Source: Campylobacter concisus
Lineage (GTDB): Bacteria; Campylobacterota; Campylobacteria; Campylobacterales; Campylobacteraceae
Direction of reading: 5' to 3'
Assembly (NCBI RefSeq): GCF_003048905.1
Contig: NZ_PIRO01000001.1
Location: 1,145,208 to 1,209,207, forward strand
DNA length: 64,000 bases
Part shown: in pieces, positions 37,372 to 47,096 of the stretch
Numbering within the stretch: the first letter of the stretch is position 1
Layout: every line of letters starts with the position of its first letter
Translations under genes and position numbers: made by a program
The notes under the pieces: generated by a model
What the model was told of the DNA's origin: nothing
Databases searched by the model: none
The model's input: the letters and a program-made list of their open reading frames with translations, nothing else

Positions 37372-38211
37372 ATGATGAAAGTACCTTGGATTATGAGATT
37401 TCTGCTTTGTATAAGTTTGTTTTTGATAACAGCTTTTGCCCAGCAATTAGGCTGCTTTATTAATGAAAGCAACCAAAGCATCGTTTTTATAAAAGATGGA
37501 CAGATTAAAAATTTGGATCTAAAAGATACGATTTATAAAAATCAAGAGTGTGGAAATGATGGAGAATCTTTTTATATCGCAAATTTAAACAATGAGATTA
37601 TTAAGGTAGCAAATGAGAGAGATTTTTTATTTGCCATGCCAAATGTCGGCTGTAAAATTTCACAAATTACGGCAATTAAAAATAAAATTTACGTAGCTTG
37701 CGATATGGCAAATGAAGTCAGCATAGGCATTTTTGATAAAAATCTAAATAAGCTTTTAACTAAAAATTATAAAGATGTTTATAAAATTTCAAGCCTTTTG
37801 CCAATTGATGACGAGCTATTTTTTACAAGCTTTAATGGCAAAGCATTTTTGCTTGATAAAGAGCTTAATTTAAAAGAGAAAAAGCGTGTTGGCTTTGCTC
37901 CACTTAGTGCCTGTAAATTTAAAAGGAATGATATTTTGCTTGGCTTTAGAGATGGAGAAATTTTAGATTTTAAAAGTGGAATTAAAAAGCAAGTTTTAAA
38001 ATCTAAAATTTCAGCTCTTGCGTGTATGGAGGATGAAATTTTCATAGGTGATGGGGATGGAGTAGTCTATAAATTTGACAAAGATCTTAAACTAAAAGGA
38101 CAAAAGGCTCTTTTTAATAATGAGATAAAAAGAATTTTTATAGATAAAGGCGTCCTAAATGGCGTAAATTTAGACAATGAGATAAAGAGTTTAGAGATAA
38201 ATTCATTTTAA
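37372..38211 (+). CDS. Exported beta-propeller-like protein heading the nos cluster
   Basis: About 279 residues with an N-terminal signal peptide (FLLCISLFLITAFA) and then repeats of short beta blades (KNLDLKDTIYK, KIYVACDMANEV, GKAFLLDKELNL, VVYKFDKDLKLK) typical of a WD40/PQQ-like propeller. It lies 12 bases before nosZ and is surely co-transcribed. ATG at 37372 or 37393 could be the start; neither has a strong ribosome site. It is not one of the classic Nos proteins. A role in the electron path or copper-site assembly is a guess from context. Confidence 0.65.
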   Translation: MMKVPWIMRFLLCISLFLITAFAQQLGCFINESNQSIVFIKDGQIKNLDLKDTIYKNQECGNDGESFYIANLNNEIIKVANERDFLFAMPNVGCKISQITAIKNKIYVACDMANEVSIGIFDKNLNKLLTKNYKDVYKISSLLPIDDELFFTSFNGKAFLLDKELNLKEKKRVGFAPLSACKFKRNDILLGFRDGEILDFKSGIKKQVLKSKISALACMEDEIFIGDGDGVVYKFDKDLKLKGQKALFNNEIKRIFIDKGVLNGVNLDNEIKSLEINSF

Positions 38212-38223
38212 AAAGGAGAGTAA

Positions 38224-40812
38224 ATGCAAAAGTTATTTTGTGTCGCAAGTGCTGCGTTGCTTGGGCTATCTTTAACGACTGCTTGTGCTGCTAGTAGTGA
38301 CCTTGAAAAAGTCATGAAAGAGCGTGGGCTAAGCGAAAAAGATGTCCTTGCAGCTGCTAAAACTTATCAGCCTAGCGGTAAAAAAGATGATTTCATCGTC
38401 TTTTCATCTGGCGGGCAAAGCGGTCAAGTGCTAGTTTATGGCGTTCCGTCGATGAGAATTTATAAATACATCGGCGTTTTCACCCCAGAGCCTTGGCAAG
38501 GATATGGCTATGACGATGAGTCAAAAGCTGTTTTGAAACAAGGCAACATCAGGGGCAAAGAGATAACATGGGGCGATACACACCACCCAAATTTCAGTGA
38601 GAAAAATGGTGAGTATGTTGGTGATTATCTATTTATCAACGATAAAGCTAACCCAAGAATCGCAGTTATAAATTTGCATGACTTTGAGACAACTCAAATC
38701 GTTGTAAACCCTATTATGAAGAGTGAGCACGGCGGTAGCTTCATCACTCCAAATAGCGAGTATGTTATCGAAGCTAGCCAATATGCAGCTCCACTTGATA
38801 ACAACTACCACTCAATAGATGACTATGAAGCAGTTTATAGAGGTGCTGTAACATTTTGGAAATTTGATTATCCAAAAGGTAAGATCGATGAGAAAGAGTC
38901 ATTCTCTCTTGAGCTTCCACCATACTGGCAAGATCTAAGTGATGCTGGTAAGGGCGAGAGCTACGGCTGGGGCTTTACAAACTCAATAAATACTGAGATG
39001 TATACCGGCGGTATCGAAAAAGGCCTTCCTCCATTTGAAGCAGGTGCAAGTAGAAATGACACTGACTTCTTACACGTTTATAACTGGAAAATTTTAGAAA
39101 AACTTGTTCAAGACAAGAAAAACTATAAAGTTATAAATGGCCACAAGGTAGTTACAATAGACGCTGCTGTAAAAGCAGGTGCGTTATTTTTGATCCCAGA
39201 GTCAAAGAGCCCACATGGTTGTGATGTAAGCCCAGATGGTAGATACATAATTATTGGCGGTAAGCTTGATACTCACGCATCAGTTTATGACTTTAGAAAG
39301 ATCAAAGAGCTAATTGATAAAAAAGAGTACGCTGGCACTGACCCATACGGAATTCCTATCTTAGATAGAGAAAAATCAATGCACGGACAAGTCGAACTTG
39401 GCCTTGGACCACTGCATACATCATTTGACTCACAAGATGGCGTACTTTATACTTCACTTTACGTTGATAGTCAAATCGTAAAATGGGACTATAAAAATTT
39501 AAAAGTGCTTGATAAGATAAATGTTCACTACAATATCGGCCACCTTGATACAATGGAAGGCAAATCAGCAAAACCAGTTGGCAAATATGCAATCGCTCTT
39601 GATAAACTTTCAATCGATCGCTTTAGCCCAGTTGGCCCACTTCATCCACAAAATCACCAGCTAATAGACATTACTGGTGCAAAAATGGATCTAATCTATG
39701 ATATGCCAATCCCACTTGGTGAGCCACACGATGTTGTTTCAATAGCTGCTAGCAAATTAAGTCCAGCGCTTACTTACAACATGGGTACAAACTCAAGAAC
39801 AGGCGAGGCTAGCCCATATGCAACTCTAGCTGGTCAAGAAAGAGTTGAGAGAAACGGCAAAAATGTAACTGTCTATGCAACAATGATCAGAAGCCACATC
39901 AACCCAGAGCACATCGAAGTAAATAAAGGCGATAATGTAACAATCCACTTAACAAACCTAGAGCGCGCTCAAGATGAGACTCACGGATTTGGCATCGACC
40001 TTTACAACATTCACGCTTCACTAGAGCCTGGCAAAACCGCTTCAGTAAATTTTGTAGCTGATATGGAAGGCGTCTTCCCATACTACTGCACCGAGTTTTG
40101 TTCAGCACTTCACCTAGAGATGATGGGTTATTTACTTGTTAAAGATCCAAATAAAAAATATGAATCTGCAAAAAATAACAAGCTAAAAACTCTAAGCCCA
40201 GAAGCATTAAAAGCTGAATACGACAAAGTAATCGCAACTAATAAGGCAACTGACGATGTTATCCAAGAGGTTGTTAAATACCTAAAAGAGAAACATTATG
40301 AGAAATATCCAAAAGTAAAAGCTTTGGTTGATGACGCACTTGATCAATATGGTCACATCAAAGAGGTAAAAGCTAAAGCTGACGAAGCTTACAAAAAAGG
40401 CGACGTAAATGGTGCTATCCTTTGGGAGTACCAAGTATGGCAATACATGGTTAAAACAGCTGACGTTGGCTTAAGAGCTAAAAATAACCTAGCTAAAGAG
40501 ATCGCAACTCCGATGAGTCCAGCTGCTGCAAAAGGCGAAGAGGCTTATCTAAAAGGCGGTTGTAATGGTTGCCACGTTATCGGTCAAGTAAGCTCAGGTC
40601 CAGACCTAACAGGCGTTTTATTAAGACATGAAAACGGCGAAAAATGGGTAGCAGAATTTATCAAAGATCCTGCTAAGTTCTATAGTGACGACTACATTAA
40701 ATCAATGATTGATTACTTTAACCTTAGAATGCCAAATCAGCATATGAGTGATGAAGAGATCAAAAATATCATCGAATACCTAAAATGGGTAGATGAAAAC
40801 GCTGGTATGTAG
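38224..40812 (+). CDS. nosZ: Nitrous oxide reductase, cytochrome c-fused (clade II) NosZ
   Basis: An 862-residue periplasmic enzyme reducing N2O to N2. It has a Sec-type signal peptide (MQKLFCVASAALLGLSL) with no twin arginine, as in clade II. CuZ histidines appear in DTHHPNFS, KSEHGGSF, SPHGCDVS, PLHTSF, HYNIGHLDT and EPHDVV; the CuA site is in YYCTEFCSALHLEMMGY. The C-terminus carries a fused monohaem cytochrome c with CNGCH near residue 783 and a Met in MPNQHMSD, so electrons can enter directly. Ribosome site AAAAGGAGAG. A terminator-like hairpin follows. Confidence 0.96.
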   Translation: MQKLFCVASAALLGLSLTTACAASSDLEKVMKERGLSEKDVLAAAKTYQPSGKKDDFIVFSSGGQSGQVLVYGVPSMRIYKYIGVFTPEPWQGYGYDDESKAVLKQGNIRGKEITWGDTHHPNFSEKNGEYVGDYLFINDKANPRIAVINLHDFETTQIVVNPIMKSEHGGSFITPNSEYVIEASQYAAPLDNNYHSIDDYEAVYRGAVTFWKFDYPKGKIDEKESFSLELPPYWQDLSDAGKGESYGWGFTNSINTEMYTGGIEKGLPPFEAGASRNDTDFLHVYNWKILEKLVQDKKNYKVINGHKVVTIDAAVKAGALFLIPESKSPHGCDVSPDGRYIIIGGKLDTHASVYDFRKIKELIDKKEYAGTDPYGIPILDREKSMHGQVELGLGPLHTSFDSQDGVLYTSLYVDSQIVKWDYKNLKVLDKINVHYNIGHLDTMEGKSAKPVGKYAIALDKLSIDRFSPVGPLHPQNHQLIDITGAKMDLIYDMPIPLGEPHDVVSIAASKLSPALTYNMGTNSRTGEASPYATLAGQERVERNGKNVTVYATMIRSHINPEHIEVNKGDNVTIHLTNLERAQDETHGFGIDLYNIHASLEPGKTASVNFVADMEGVFPYYCTEFCSALHLEMMGYLLVKDPNKKYESAKNNKLKTLSPEALKAEYDKVIATNKATDDVIQEVVKYLKEKHYEKYPKVKALVDDALDQYGHIKEVKAKADEAYKKGDVNGAILWEYQVWQYMVKTADVGLRAKNNLAKEIATPMSPAAAKGEEAYLKGGCNGCHVIGQVSSGPDLTGVLLRHENGEKWVAEFIKDPAKFYSDDYIKSMIDYFNLRMPNQHMSDEEIKNIIEYLKWVDENAGM

Positions 40813-40817
40813 TTTTT

Positions 40818-40840
40818 AAAGGGGCACTTTGCCCCTTTTT
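40818..40840 (+). terminator. Intra-operon terminator after nosZ
   Basis: AAAGGGGC and GCCCCTTT form a stem around a 5-base loop with extra T residues, 5 bases after the nosZ stop. Partial read-through would give more nosZ than accessory-gene mRNA. Confidence 0.75.
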
Positions 40841-40895
40841 AAATTTTAAAATTTTATTTTTAGCAGATGAAATTTTAAAATTTAAAGGAGAGATC

Positions 40896-41651
40896 ATGAG
40901 TAAATATAAAATTTATACCATTGTTGCACTTGTCTTAATGACTGTTTGTTTTACTTTGCCTGTTCTTGGTTGGCACGGAGCAAAAGAGCGTATAGCTGAT
41001 GGTGATGAACTACCATCTTATACTTACGGTATCTATAATCTTTATAGCTCATTTCAGTATAAAAATCACCTTTTATCAAAAGATGTAGCAAGCGATCTTC
41101 ATAAGATGATCGAACAAAAAGCAGAGATTGGTACGCCATCTTTTCCTATCTGGTACGTCTCTCTTGAAGCTCCAAATTATCCAAAATCAGCCTTTCCTGA
41201 TGGAATTCCTGTATATTTTCACGTAGATGGATATAGTGGCGATGTGCATGAGATGAATACGATAAATCACTACATCGGTATGTATCCTATGGAACATGGC
41301 GGAAATTTAGAGCGAGCGATAGCGCCTTATTATTTGCTTATTTCAACGCTTTGTATGCTTGCATTTTTGTATTACAACGGCAAATTTAACTCACTTCTTA
41401 TGGTTCCAACGATTATCGCGCCTGTGCTATTTATGAGCGCATTTGCAGGATGGCTTTACTGGTATGGACACAATATGCAAGAGTGGGGTGCATTTAAGAT
41501 TAAACCATTTATGCCAACAGTTTTAGGCGATGGTAGCGTCGCGCAATTTACAACGCACTCTTATCCAAGTATTGGATTTTGGGTTATGATCGCTATGAGC
41601 GTATTTTGCATACTTGCAGTATTCTCAAAGAAAAAAGAGCTAAATGCGTAA
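40896..41651 (+). CDS. nosB: NosB-like membrane protein
   Basis: A 251-residue inner-membrane protein with an N-terminal helix (7-23), a periplasmic domain of about 110 residues containing paired His (VHEMNTINHYIGMYPMEHG), and three more helices after 145. Position between nosZ and nosD and the length match NosB of epsilonproteobacterial clusters, which is required for N2O respiration by an unclear mechanism. Ribosome site AAAGGAGAG. It overlaps nosD by 8 bases. Confidence 0.8.
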   Translation: MSKYKIYTIVALVLMTVCFTLPVLGWHGAKERIADGDELPSYTYGIYNLYSSFQYKNHLLSKDVASDLHKMIEQKAEIGTPSFPIWYVSLEAPNYPKSAFPDGIPVYFHVDGYSGDVHEMNTINHYIGMYPMEHGGNLERAIAPYYLLISTLCMLAFLYYNGKFNSLLMVPTIIAPVLFMSAFAGWLYWYGHNMQEWGAFKIKPFMPTVLGDGSVAQFTTHSYPSIGFWVMIAMSVFCILAVFSKKKELNA

Positions 41652-42900
41652 AAATTTCAATTTTGCCCTTGCTTTCTTGCCTATTTTTAGCTCTGCAAAT
41701 ATCCTTCAAGATGCAATAAATAACGCTAGTCCTGGCGATGTTATAAAGCTAGGGGACGGCATCTATGAAGGAAGCATAACTATAAATAAGCCGCTTAGTA
41801 TCGTTGGTGAGGGCAAAAATGCTCACATAAAAGGAAATGGTAAAGGCACGGTTGTAAAGATTATTGCCTCAAATGTTACGCTTAGAAATTTAAAGATAAG
41901 CGGTAGCGGAAATGACCTTGGTGAGCTAGATGCTGGCATTGGCTGTGATAAAGCAAATAATGTCTTGATTACGCAAAATGACTTGAGTGATGTGCTTTTT
42001 GGGGTCGATTTCAAAGAGTGCAGCAGCTCAAAGATCACTGAAAATAACATCACTTCTAAAAAAGGGGCCAGTCTTGGCTTTAGAGGTGATGCTGTTAGAC
42101 TCTGGTATAGCCATGAAAATTTAATCGAAGGCAATTATATTTATGATAGCCGCGATATGGTTGCATGGTATGCAAGTCACAATAAATTTTTAAAAAATAA
42201 AGCGATCCGCGGTAGATACTCGCTTCACTTTATGTATGCGAATCAAAATTTAGTCGAAAACAATGATTTTATCGGCAATGCAGTCGGAATGTTTTTTATG
42301 TATTCGGCTGGCTCAAATATAAAAAATAATCTTGTTATGGATAGTGACGGCGCTTTTGGTATCGGCATTGGTCTAAAAGATGTTTCAAATTTTACTATCG
42401 AAAATAACACACTTATCTATAATGCAAGAGGAATCTTGCTTGATAACTCGCCGTTTCAGCCAGGCTCAACGATAAATTTCTTAGGCAATAAAATTTTACA
42501 CAACGTAGTTGGCGTATATTTTCACGCTACTCAGGGGACAAGCATCTTTGAAAATAATGATTTTATAGGCAATATGGATATCGTTGCGAACGATACTCCA
42601 GGCGATAAAATGGCATTAAATCGGTGGAGTAAAAATTATTATGATGAGTATGAGAGCTTTGATAGAGATAAAGATGGCTATGGAGATACGCCGTTTATGC
42701 ATCTATCGTATGCCGATCAGCTTTGGCAGTATTATCCGAATTTGCAGTTTTTCTATGGTTCAAGTGTCTTTAGTATCTTAAATTTTTTAGCCAAACTCGC
42801 GCCATTTTCTGAGCCAGTAAAGCTACTTGAAGATAGCACGCCAAGGATAAAACCACTTGATGCTTCAAATTTTAACGCGTTAAAGGCAAAACGTGGATAG
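41644..42900 (+). CDS. nosD: NosD copper-site maturation protein
   Basis: A 418-residue periplasmic right-handed beta-helix (CASH repeats: DNRILDNsG-like ENNDFIGN, ENNTLIYNARGI, LGNKILHNVVG). N-terminal signal peptide ends near residue 18. NosD works with the NosFY transporter to build the CuZ sulfide cluster of NosZ. The end overlaps nosG by 8 bases. Confidence 0.92.
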   Translation: MRKNFNFALAFLPIFSSANILQDAINNASPGDVIKLGDGIYEGSITINKPLSIVGEGKNAHIKGNGKGTVVKIIASNVTLRNLKISGSGNDLGELDAGIGCDKANNVLITQNDLSDVLFGVDFKECSSSKITENNITSKKGASLGFRGDAVRLWYSHENLIEGNYIYDSRDMVAWYASHNKFLKNKAIRGRYSLHFMYANQNLVENNDFIGNAVGMFFMYSAGSNIKNNLVMDSDGAFGIGIGLKDVSNFTIENNTLIYNARGILLDNSPFQPGSTINFLGNKILHNVVGVYFHATQGTSIFENNDFIGNMDIVANDTPGDKMALNRWSKNYYDEYESFDRDKDGYGDTPFMHLSYADQLWQYYPNLQFFYGSSVFSILNFLAKLAPFSEPVKLLEDSTPRIKPLDASNFNALKAKRG

Positions 42901-43570
42901 AAGAAAATTTATAATCTTAGGCTCAGTCGCAGCTGCCGCAGGATATGGCATAGGTAAAATTTTGCCAAAAAGTAGCGGCGATAAACTCTATCTTAGACCA
43001 CCAGGTGCGGTTGATGACTTTGATGATCTTTGTGTTAAATGTGGTCAGTGTGTGCAGGTATGCCCTTATCACAGTATAAGTTTGCTTGATATAAAAGATG
43101 GATATTCAAATGGTACAGCATACATCGATCCTAAAAAGAGAGGTTGCTATTTATGTGATCTTTTCCCATGTGTGCTCGCCTGTCCAAGTGGTGCGTTAGA
43201 TCATGCTACAAAAGTCATTGATGATGTGAAAATGGGTGTTGCTGTCTTGAGTAATGCAAATGCCTGTATGTGCCTAAAAAGAGAAAAACTAAGCGAAGAT
43301 AGCGTTGAAGATTTGCTTGTTCGCAAAGTTTATAACGATAGAGAAGAGGCAGAAAAAGATAAGATAAAAGGCAAAATCGGTCAAATTTGTGATCTTTGTG
43401 TCAGCATTTGCCCAGTTGGCGATAGCGCAATAGTAATGAGCGAAGCAAATTTGCCACTCATAAAGCATGGCTGTGTTGGGTGTGGGGTGTGTGCTGAGGT
43501 TTGCCCTGTAAAAATTATAAATATTGCCCCAAAAATGAGTTATGATGAAATTTATAAGGAGAAAGAATGA
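42893..43570 (+). CDS. nosG: NosG polyferredoxin (NapG-like)
   Basis: A 225-residue protein starting at GTG. The N-terminus has RRKF and a hydrophobic stretch like a Tat signal, then four cysteine clusters (CVKCGQCVQVCP, CYLCDLFPCVLACP, CDLCVSICP, CVGCGVCAEVCP) for four [4Fe-4S] centres. By analogy with NapG it passes electrons from menaquinol, with NosH as membrane partner, towards the NosC cytochromes. Confidence 0.92.
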   Translation: MDRRKFIILGSVAAAAGYGIGKILPKSSGDKLYLRPPGAVDDFDDLCVKCGQCVQVCPYHSISLLDIKDGYSNGTAYIDPKKRGCYLCDLFPCVLACPSGALDHATKVIDDVKMGVAVLSNANACMCLKREKLSEDSVEDLLVRKVYNDREEAEKDKIKGKIGQICDLCVSICPVGDSAIVMSEANLPLIKHGCVGCGVCAEVCPVKIINIAPKMSYDEIYKEKE

Positions 43571-44115
43571 GATTAATAATGTCTTTAGTGGCTGCTGCTT
43601 TGCTATTTGTCGGCTGTGAAAAGAGTGACGACAAAGCGCAAAAAGCAGCTAGTGAGCAACCAATAAATGTAGCTACTAGTGCTAGCATAAAGGTTGAAAA
43701 AAAAGAAAATAACCAAAGCACAAATAAACAAAATGACTTCATAAAATACGATATGCACGGCGAAAAGAGCGTAAAATTTGGACTTGAAGATAATAACGTA
43801 AGCCGTCAAATCGGTGCTTTAGCAATGGTAAGAACCCCTCTTCAAACTATAAATTTAAGACTTATAAAGGGCAGGCTTAGCAAAAATTTCATTACAAAAT
43901 GCTCAGCTTGTCACGATGATTACGCAAATGGCATCATCGGGCCATCACTTTTAACAAAAAGCGAAAATGAAATTTATACAATGATAAATGCTTATAAAAA
44001 TAAAGAAAAAGTCAATGTTTTAATGCGAGACCTTGTTAAAAAAATGGATGATAGTGAAATCAGAAATTTAGCTAAAGAAATCAGTGATTTTAATACACAA
44101 TTTAGGAGCAAATAA
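43567..44115 (+). CDS. nosC1: NosC1 monohaem cytochrome c
   Basis: A 182-residue c-type cytochrome with haem site CSACH at 112-116. The N-terminus ends LLFVGC at residue 17, a possible lipobox, so it may be membrane-anchored by lipid. A lysine-rich linker follows. Likely relay between NosGH and NosZ. Starts on an ATGA overlap with nosG and shares one base with nosC2. Confidence 0.87.
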   Translation: MRLIMSLVAAALLFVGCEKSDDKAQKAASEQPINVATSASIKVEKKENNQSTNKQNDFIKYDMHGEKSVKFGLEDNNVSRQIGALAMVRTPLQTINLRLIKGRLSKNFITKCSACHDDYANGIIGPSLLTKSENEIYTMINAYKNKEKVNVLMRDLVKKMDDSEIRNLAKEISDFNTQFRSK

Positions 44116-44576
44116 TGAAAGTAGGAAAGATTATAACCATTATTTTAGCAGTAGCGATTTGCGGTATCATGGTGTTTATGTTAAGCCAGACTCCGCCTAA
44201 AAAGGAAAAAGTAGCAACTAATGCTCAGCCAAAAGTAGAGCAAAATTTTACAAAAGAGCAGCCAAAGTCTAGTGAAGAATTTGCTAGCGAAGATGAGCTA
44301 AAAAAGGTAAAAGAGCTAAGTCTAAGTGTGGCTAAAGTGCACAATGAAGGCGTTAGCAAGCAGTATCTAACAACTTGTGCTCCGTGTCATGGTGCAAATG
44401 CAAAAGGTATCGTTGCTCCTGATATAACGCATCTAAGTAAGGATGAATTACTTAAAAAGCTGGCTGATTATAAAGCTGGCAAGGTGCAAAACTCACTTAT
44501 GAAGGGGCTACTTACAAATGTTAGTGATAGCGAGCTTGAAAGCCTTGCAGATGAAATTTCTAAATTTAAAAAGTAA
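44115..44576 (+). CDS. nosC2: NosC2 monohaem cytochrome c
   Basis: A 153-residue membrane-anchored cytochrome: one N-terminal helix (5-23), a Lys/Glu/Gln-rich linker, and haem site CAPCH at 88-92. Sequence around the haem (QYLTTCAPCHGANAKGIVAP) resembles NosC1, so the two probably arose by duplication. Second relay of the proposed menaquinol to NosZ chain. Confidence 0.88.
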   Translation: MKVGKIITIILAVAICGIMVFMLSQTPPKKEKVATNAQPKVEQNFTKEQPKSSEEFASEDELKKVKELSLSVAKVHNEGVSKQYLTTCAPCHGANAKGIVAPDITHLSKDELLKKLADYKAGKVQNSLMKGLLTNVSDSELESLADEISKFKK

Positions 44577-44578
44577 AA

Positions 44579-45478
44579 ATGGACAAATATAACACTCGTG
44601 CGACGGTTAGAAATGTAAGCTTTCTAAGCACGTTAATCACAACTACAAAAGATGGCAAGAAGCGTCCTAGTATACGTTTTTGGCGCATATTTAGCATTAT
44701 TCTAGTTCATCTTTTATTTGTGCTTTCATATAGAGTTGATATACAAATTTTAGAAGGCGACATCAGTGCCTCAAGGATATTTGGCTTTCACTTAGCAGAT
44801 GCTTTTATGAGCCTGCAAGTCTTTTTGGCAACACATGAAATCCATGTAAATTTAATAATTGGCTCACTTAGTATCTTGGCATTTTATATCATTTTTGGTG
44901 GTAGAGGCTTTTGCTCTTGGATCTGCCCATATTCATTAATAAGCGAAATAGCTGAGAAGATCCATGAAAATTTACGCGCTAAAAAGATAGTGAAACCACG
45001 AGTTTTTGACACAAAGTGGCGATATGTTTTTACCATTTTATTTTTAACCCTTAGCTTTGCTAGTGCAAGTCTTACATTTGAAATTTTTAATGTTGTTGGG
45101 ATTTTTTCAAGATTTATTATCTATGGCTATTTTCATGCTATTTGGTTTGTTGTGGCCATGCTTATGGTTGAAATTTTCTTCTCACGTAGAGCTTGGTGCA
45201 GATATGTCTGTCCTATTGGAGCTACTTACTCAGTGCTAGCTAAACCAAATGCCATAAAAGTTAGCTGGGATAAAGAAAAATGCGATCACTGCTTAGTTTG
45301 CACTGATGTTTGTCTAGTGCCTCACGTACTTTTTATGACAAAAAAGGGAGCAAAACTTGACGAGAGCAAAAATATCTTTAGGATAGCTGGTGCTGATTGT
45401 ACGCTTTGTGGTAGGTGTATTGATGTGTGTCATCAAGATGCGCTGAAATTTGACAACGGCTTTAAAAAACTAATATAA
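44579..45478 (+). CDS. nosH: NosH membrane iron-sulfur protein (NapH-like)
   Basis: A 299-residue inner-membrane protein with four to five helices, the CxxxCP motifs facing the cytoplasm (FCSWICPYSLI and WCRYVCPIGA) and two ferredoxin clusters at the end (CDHCLVCTDVC and CTLCGRCIDVC). NapH homologues form the menaquinol dehydrogenase with NapG. Starts 2 bases after nosC2. Confidence 0.92.
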   Translation: MDKYNTRATVRNVSFLSTLITTTKDGKKRPSIRFWRIFSIILVHLLFVLSYRVDIQILEGDISASRIFGFHLADAFMSLQVFLATHEIHVNLIIGSLSILAFYIIFGGRGFCSWICPYSLISEIAEKIHENLRAKKIVKPRVFDTKWRYVFTILFLTLSFASASLTFEIFNVVGIFSRFIIYGYFHAIWFVVAMLMVEIFFSRRAWCRYVCPIGATYSVLAKPNAIKVSWDKEKCDHCLVCTDVCLVPHVLFMTKKGAKLDESKNIFRIAGADCTLCGRCIDVCHQDALKFDNGFKKLI

Positions 45479-45487
45479 GGAAAATTT

Positions 45488-46141
45488 TTGATAGATATAA
45501 AAGAAGTAACTAAAATTTTTGGCTCGCAAAGGATACTTGATAATGTTAGCCTAAACGTAAAATCTGGTGAAAAAATAGCAATACTTGGACAAAATGGAGC
45601 TGGCAAAAGCTCGCTCATGCGTATTATTTTAGGCGAGTTTATCCCAAATAGCGGAAGCATCGCAATAAATGGCGTAAACACTCTAAAAGATAGAAAAGGG
45701 GCTTTGAAATTTATCTCATTTGTGCCACAAACCCCACCACCGCTTAAATTTAATCTACGCGAGCTTTGTGAGTTTGTTTGCAAAAGCTCAAATGTAAAAT
45801 TTGAAGAGATTGAAAAATTTAGCAAGCTTTTAGAACTTGATCTGCATGCAAATTTAAATAAGCCATTTTATAAGCTCTCTGGCGGCATGAAACAAAAGAT
45901 GCTAATAGCCATCGCATTTGCCAAGGATAGTGAAATTTTGATGTTTGATGAGCCAACGGCAAATCTTGATGTAAAAGCAAGGCTTTCTTTTAAAAATTTA
46001 CTTGATAACTTCACGCAAAACAAAACACTTGTTTTTATTTCACACCGTATCGATGAGATAGCGAATTTATTAGATAGATGCGTCTATATGGATCTTGGCA
46101 AGATAATCAAAGAAGAAAATTTAAGGAGCAAGAGTGAATAA
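45488..46141 (+). CDS. nosF: NosF ABC ATPase
   Basis: A 217-residue ATPase beginning at TTG with AAGGAAAA upstream. Walker A GQNGAGKSS (37-45), signature LSGGMKQKMLIAIAF and Walker B EILMFDEPTANLD. With NosY it supplies sulfur to NosD for CuZ assembly. The end overlaps nosY by 8 bases. Confidence 0.92.
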   Translation: MIDIKEVTKIFGSQRILDNVSLNVKSGEKIAILGQNGAGKSSLMRIILGEFIPNSGSIAINGVNTLKDRKGALKFISFVPQTPPPLKFNLRELCEFVCKSSNVKFEEIEKFSKLLELDLHANLNKPFYKLSGGMKQKMLIAIAFAKDSEILMFDEPTANLDVKARLSFKNLLDNFTQNKTLVFISHRIDEIANLLDRCVYMDLGKIIKEENLRSKSE

Positions 46142-46961
46142 TCTTTTTTTAATAGCAAAGCTTGATGTAAAAGAGTCTTTTCGCTCAAGATGGTTTGTGA
46201 TATATGCTGCGCTTTTTTCTGCTTTGATGATAGGATTTTTATTTAGCGGCGTGACTGACTCACGTGTGCTCGGCTTTTCTGGGCTTACTAGAGCACTGCT
46301 TTTGTTTATTCAAATTTGTGTCATCATTGTGCCTATTTTTATTCTCATCTCAACCGTAAGAAGCATAAATCAAGATAGAGATACAAATTTGCTTGAATAC
46401 ATCCTTAGCTTTCCACTAAGCCTTAGAGAGTATTACTTTGGCAAGGCACTGGGCCGAACGTTTGTTGTTTTTGTACCACTTTTGTTTGCTCTTTTGCTTT
46501 GTATTATTGTTGGTTTTATAAAAGGTGTTGCAATACCTTGGAGTGTATTAACACTTTATTTTGGACTACTTTTTAGCTTAAGTATCATTTTTTTATCGCT
46601 TGGATTTTTTATCTCAAGCGTGATTAAAAATCAAGAGACAGGCCAAGGTGTGGCGTTTTTACTTTGGCTTATAATGCTTGCATTTATTGATCTAGCATTA
46701 ATTGGGCTTCTTATGCGAAGCTCGGTTGATGAGTACGTTATTTACGCTATTGCTATACTAAATCCGATAGAGCTTTTCAGGATAGCAGCACTTAGTCTTT
46801 TTGATCCAAATTTAGCAGTTATCGGTACTGCATCTTATTTTATTTTAAGCACCTTTCCAAAAGCGCCATTTGTAGCTTATGCGATTATTTATCCGCTCTT
46901 ATTAGGCATTATTTTGCTAGTTTGTGGCTATTTTGCCTTTAGCAAAAAAGATTTGGTTTGA
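46134..46961 (+). CDS. nosY: NosY ABC permease
   Basis: A 275-residue inner-membrane protein starting at GTG behind AAGGAGC, with six hydrophobic segments. DRDTNLLEYILSFPLSLREY, then KALGRTFVVFVPLLFALLLC fit NosY of ABC-2 type. It is the last nos gene here; nosL, which follows nosY in Wolinella, is absent. Confidence 0.9.
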   Translation: MNNLFLIAKLDVKESFRSRWFVIYAALFSALMIGFLFSGVTDSRVLGFSGLTRALLLFIQICVIIVPIFILISTVRSINQDRDTNLLEYILSFPLSLREYYFGKALGRTFVVFVPLLFALLLCIIVGFIKGVAIPWSVLTLYFGLLFSLSIIFLSLGFFISSVIKNQETGQGVAFLLWLIMLAFIDLALIGLLMRSSVDEYVIYAIAILNPIELFRIAALSLFDPNLAVIGTASYFILSTFPKAPFVAYAIIYPLLLGIILLVCGYFAFSKKDLV

Positions 46962-47050
46962 GATTGTTTTTTGTTAAAGAAAAGTTGGTTTTAAATTTAG
47001 ACGAAACTTGTATTATTCCACTTGTCCAACAAGAAACCTCCTTTTTGTAA

Positions 47051-47077
47051 TAGCTCCCTTTCCCCCAAAGGGAGCTA
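47051..47077. terminator. Strong hairpin between nosY and the Sel1 gene
   Basis: A perfect 11-bp stem (TAGCTCCCTTT with AAAGGGAGCTA) around a CCCCC loop, 20 bases before the next start. No T run follows on the plus strand. It could end nos transcription or act as a leader element of the Sel1 gene. Confidence 0.55.
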
Positions 47078-47096
47078 ACTTCTTCCAAGGAAATTT

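Noticed and set aside
47062..47066. C5 run as a phase-variable tract
   Set aside because: Five bases is too short for frequent slippage and it is the loop of a hairpin, outside any coding frame.
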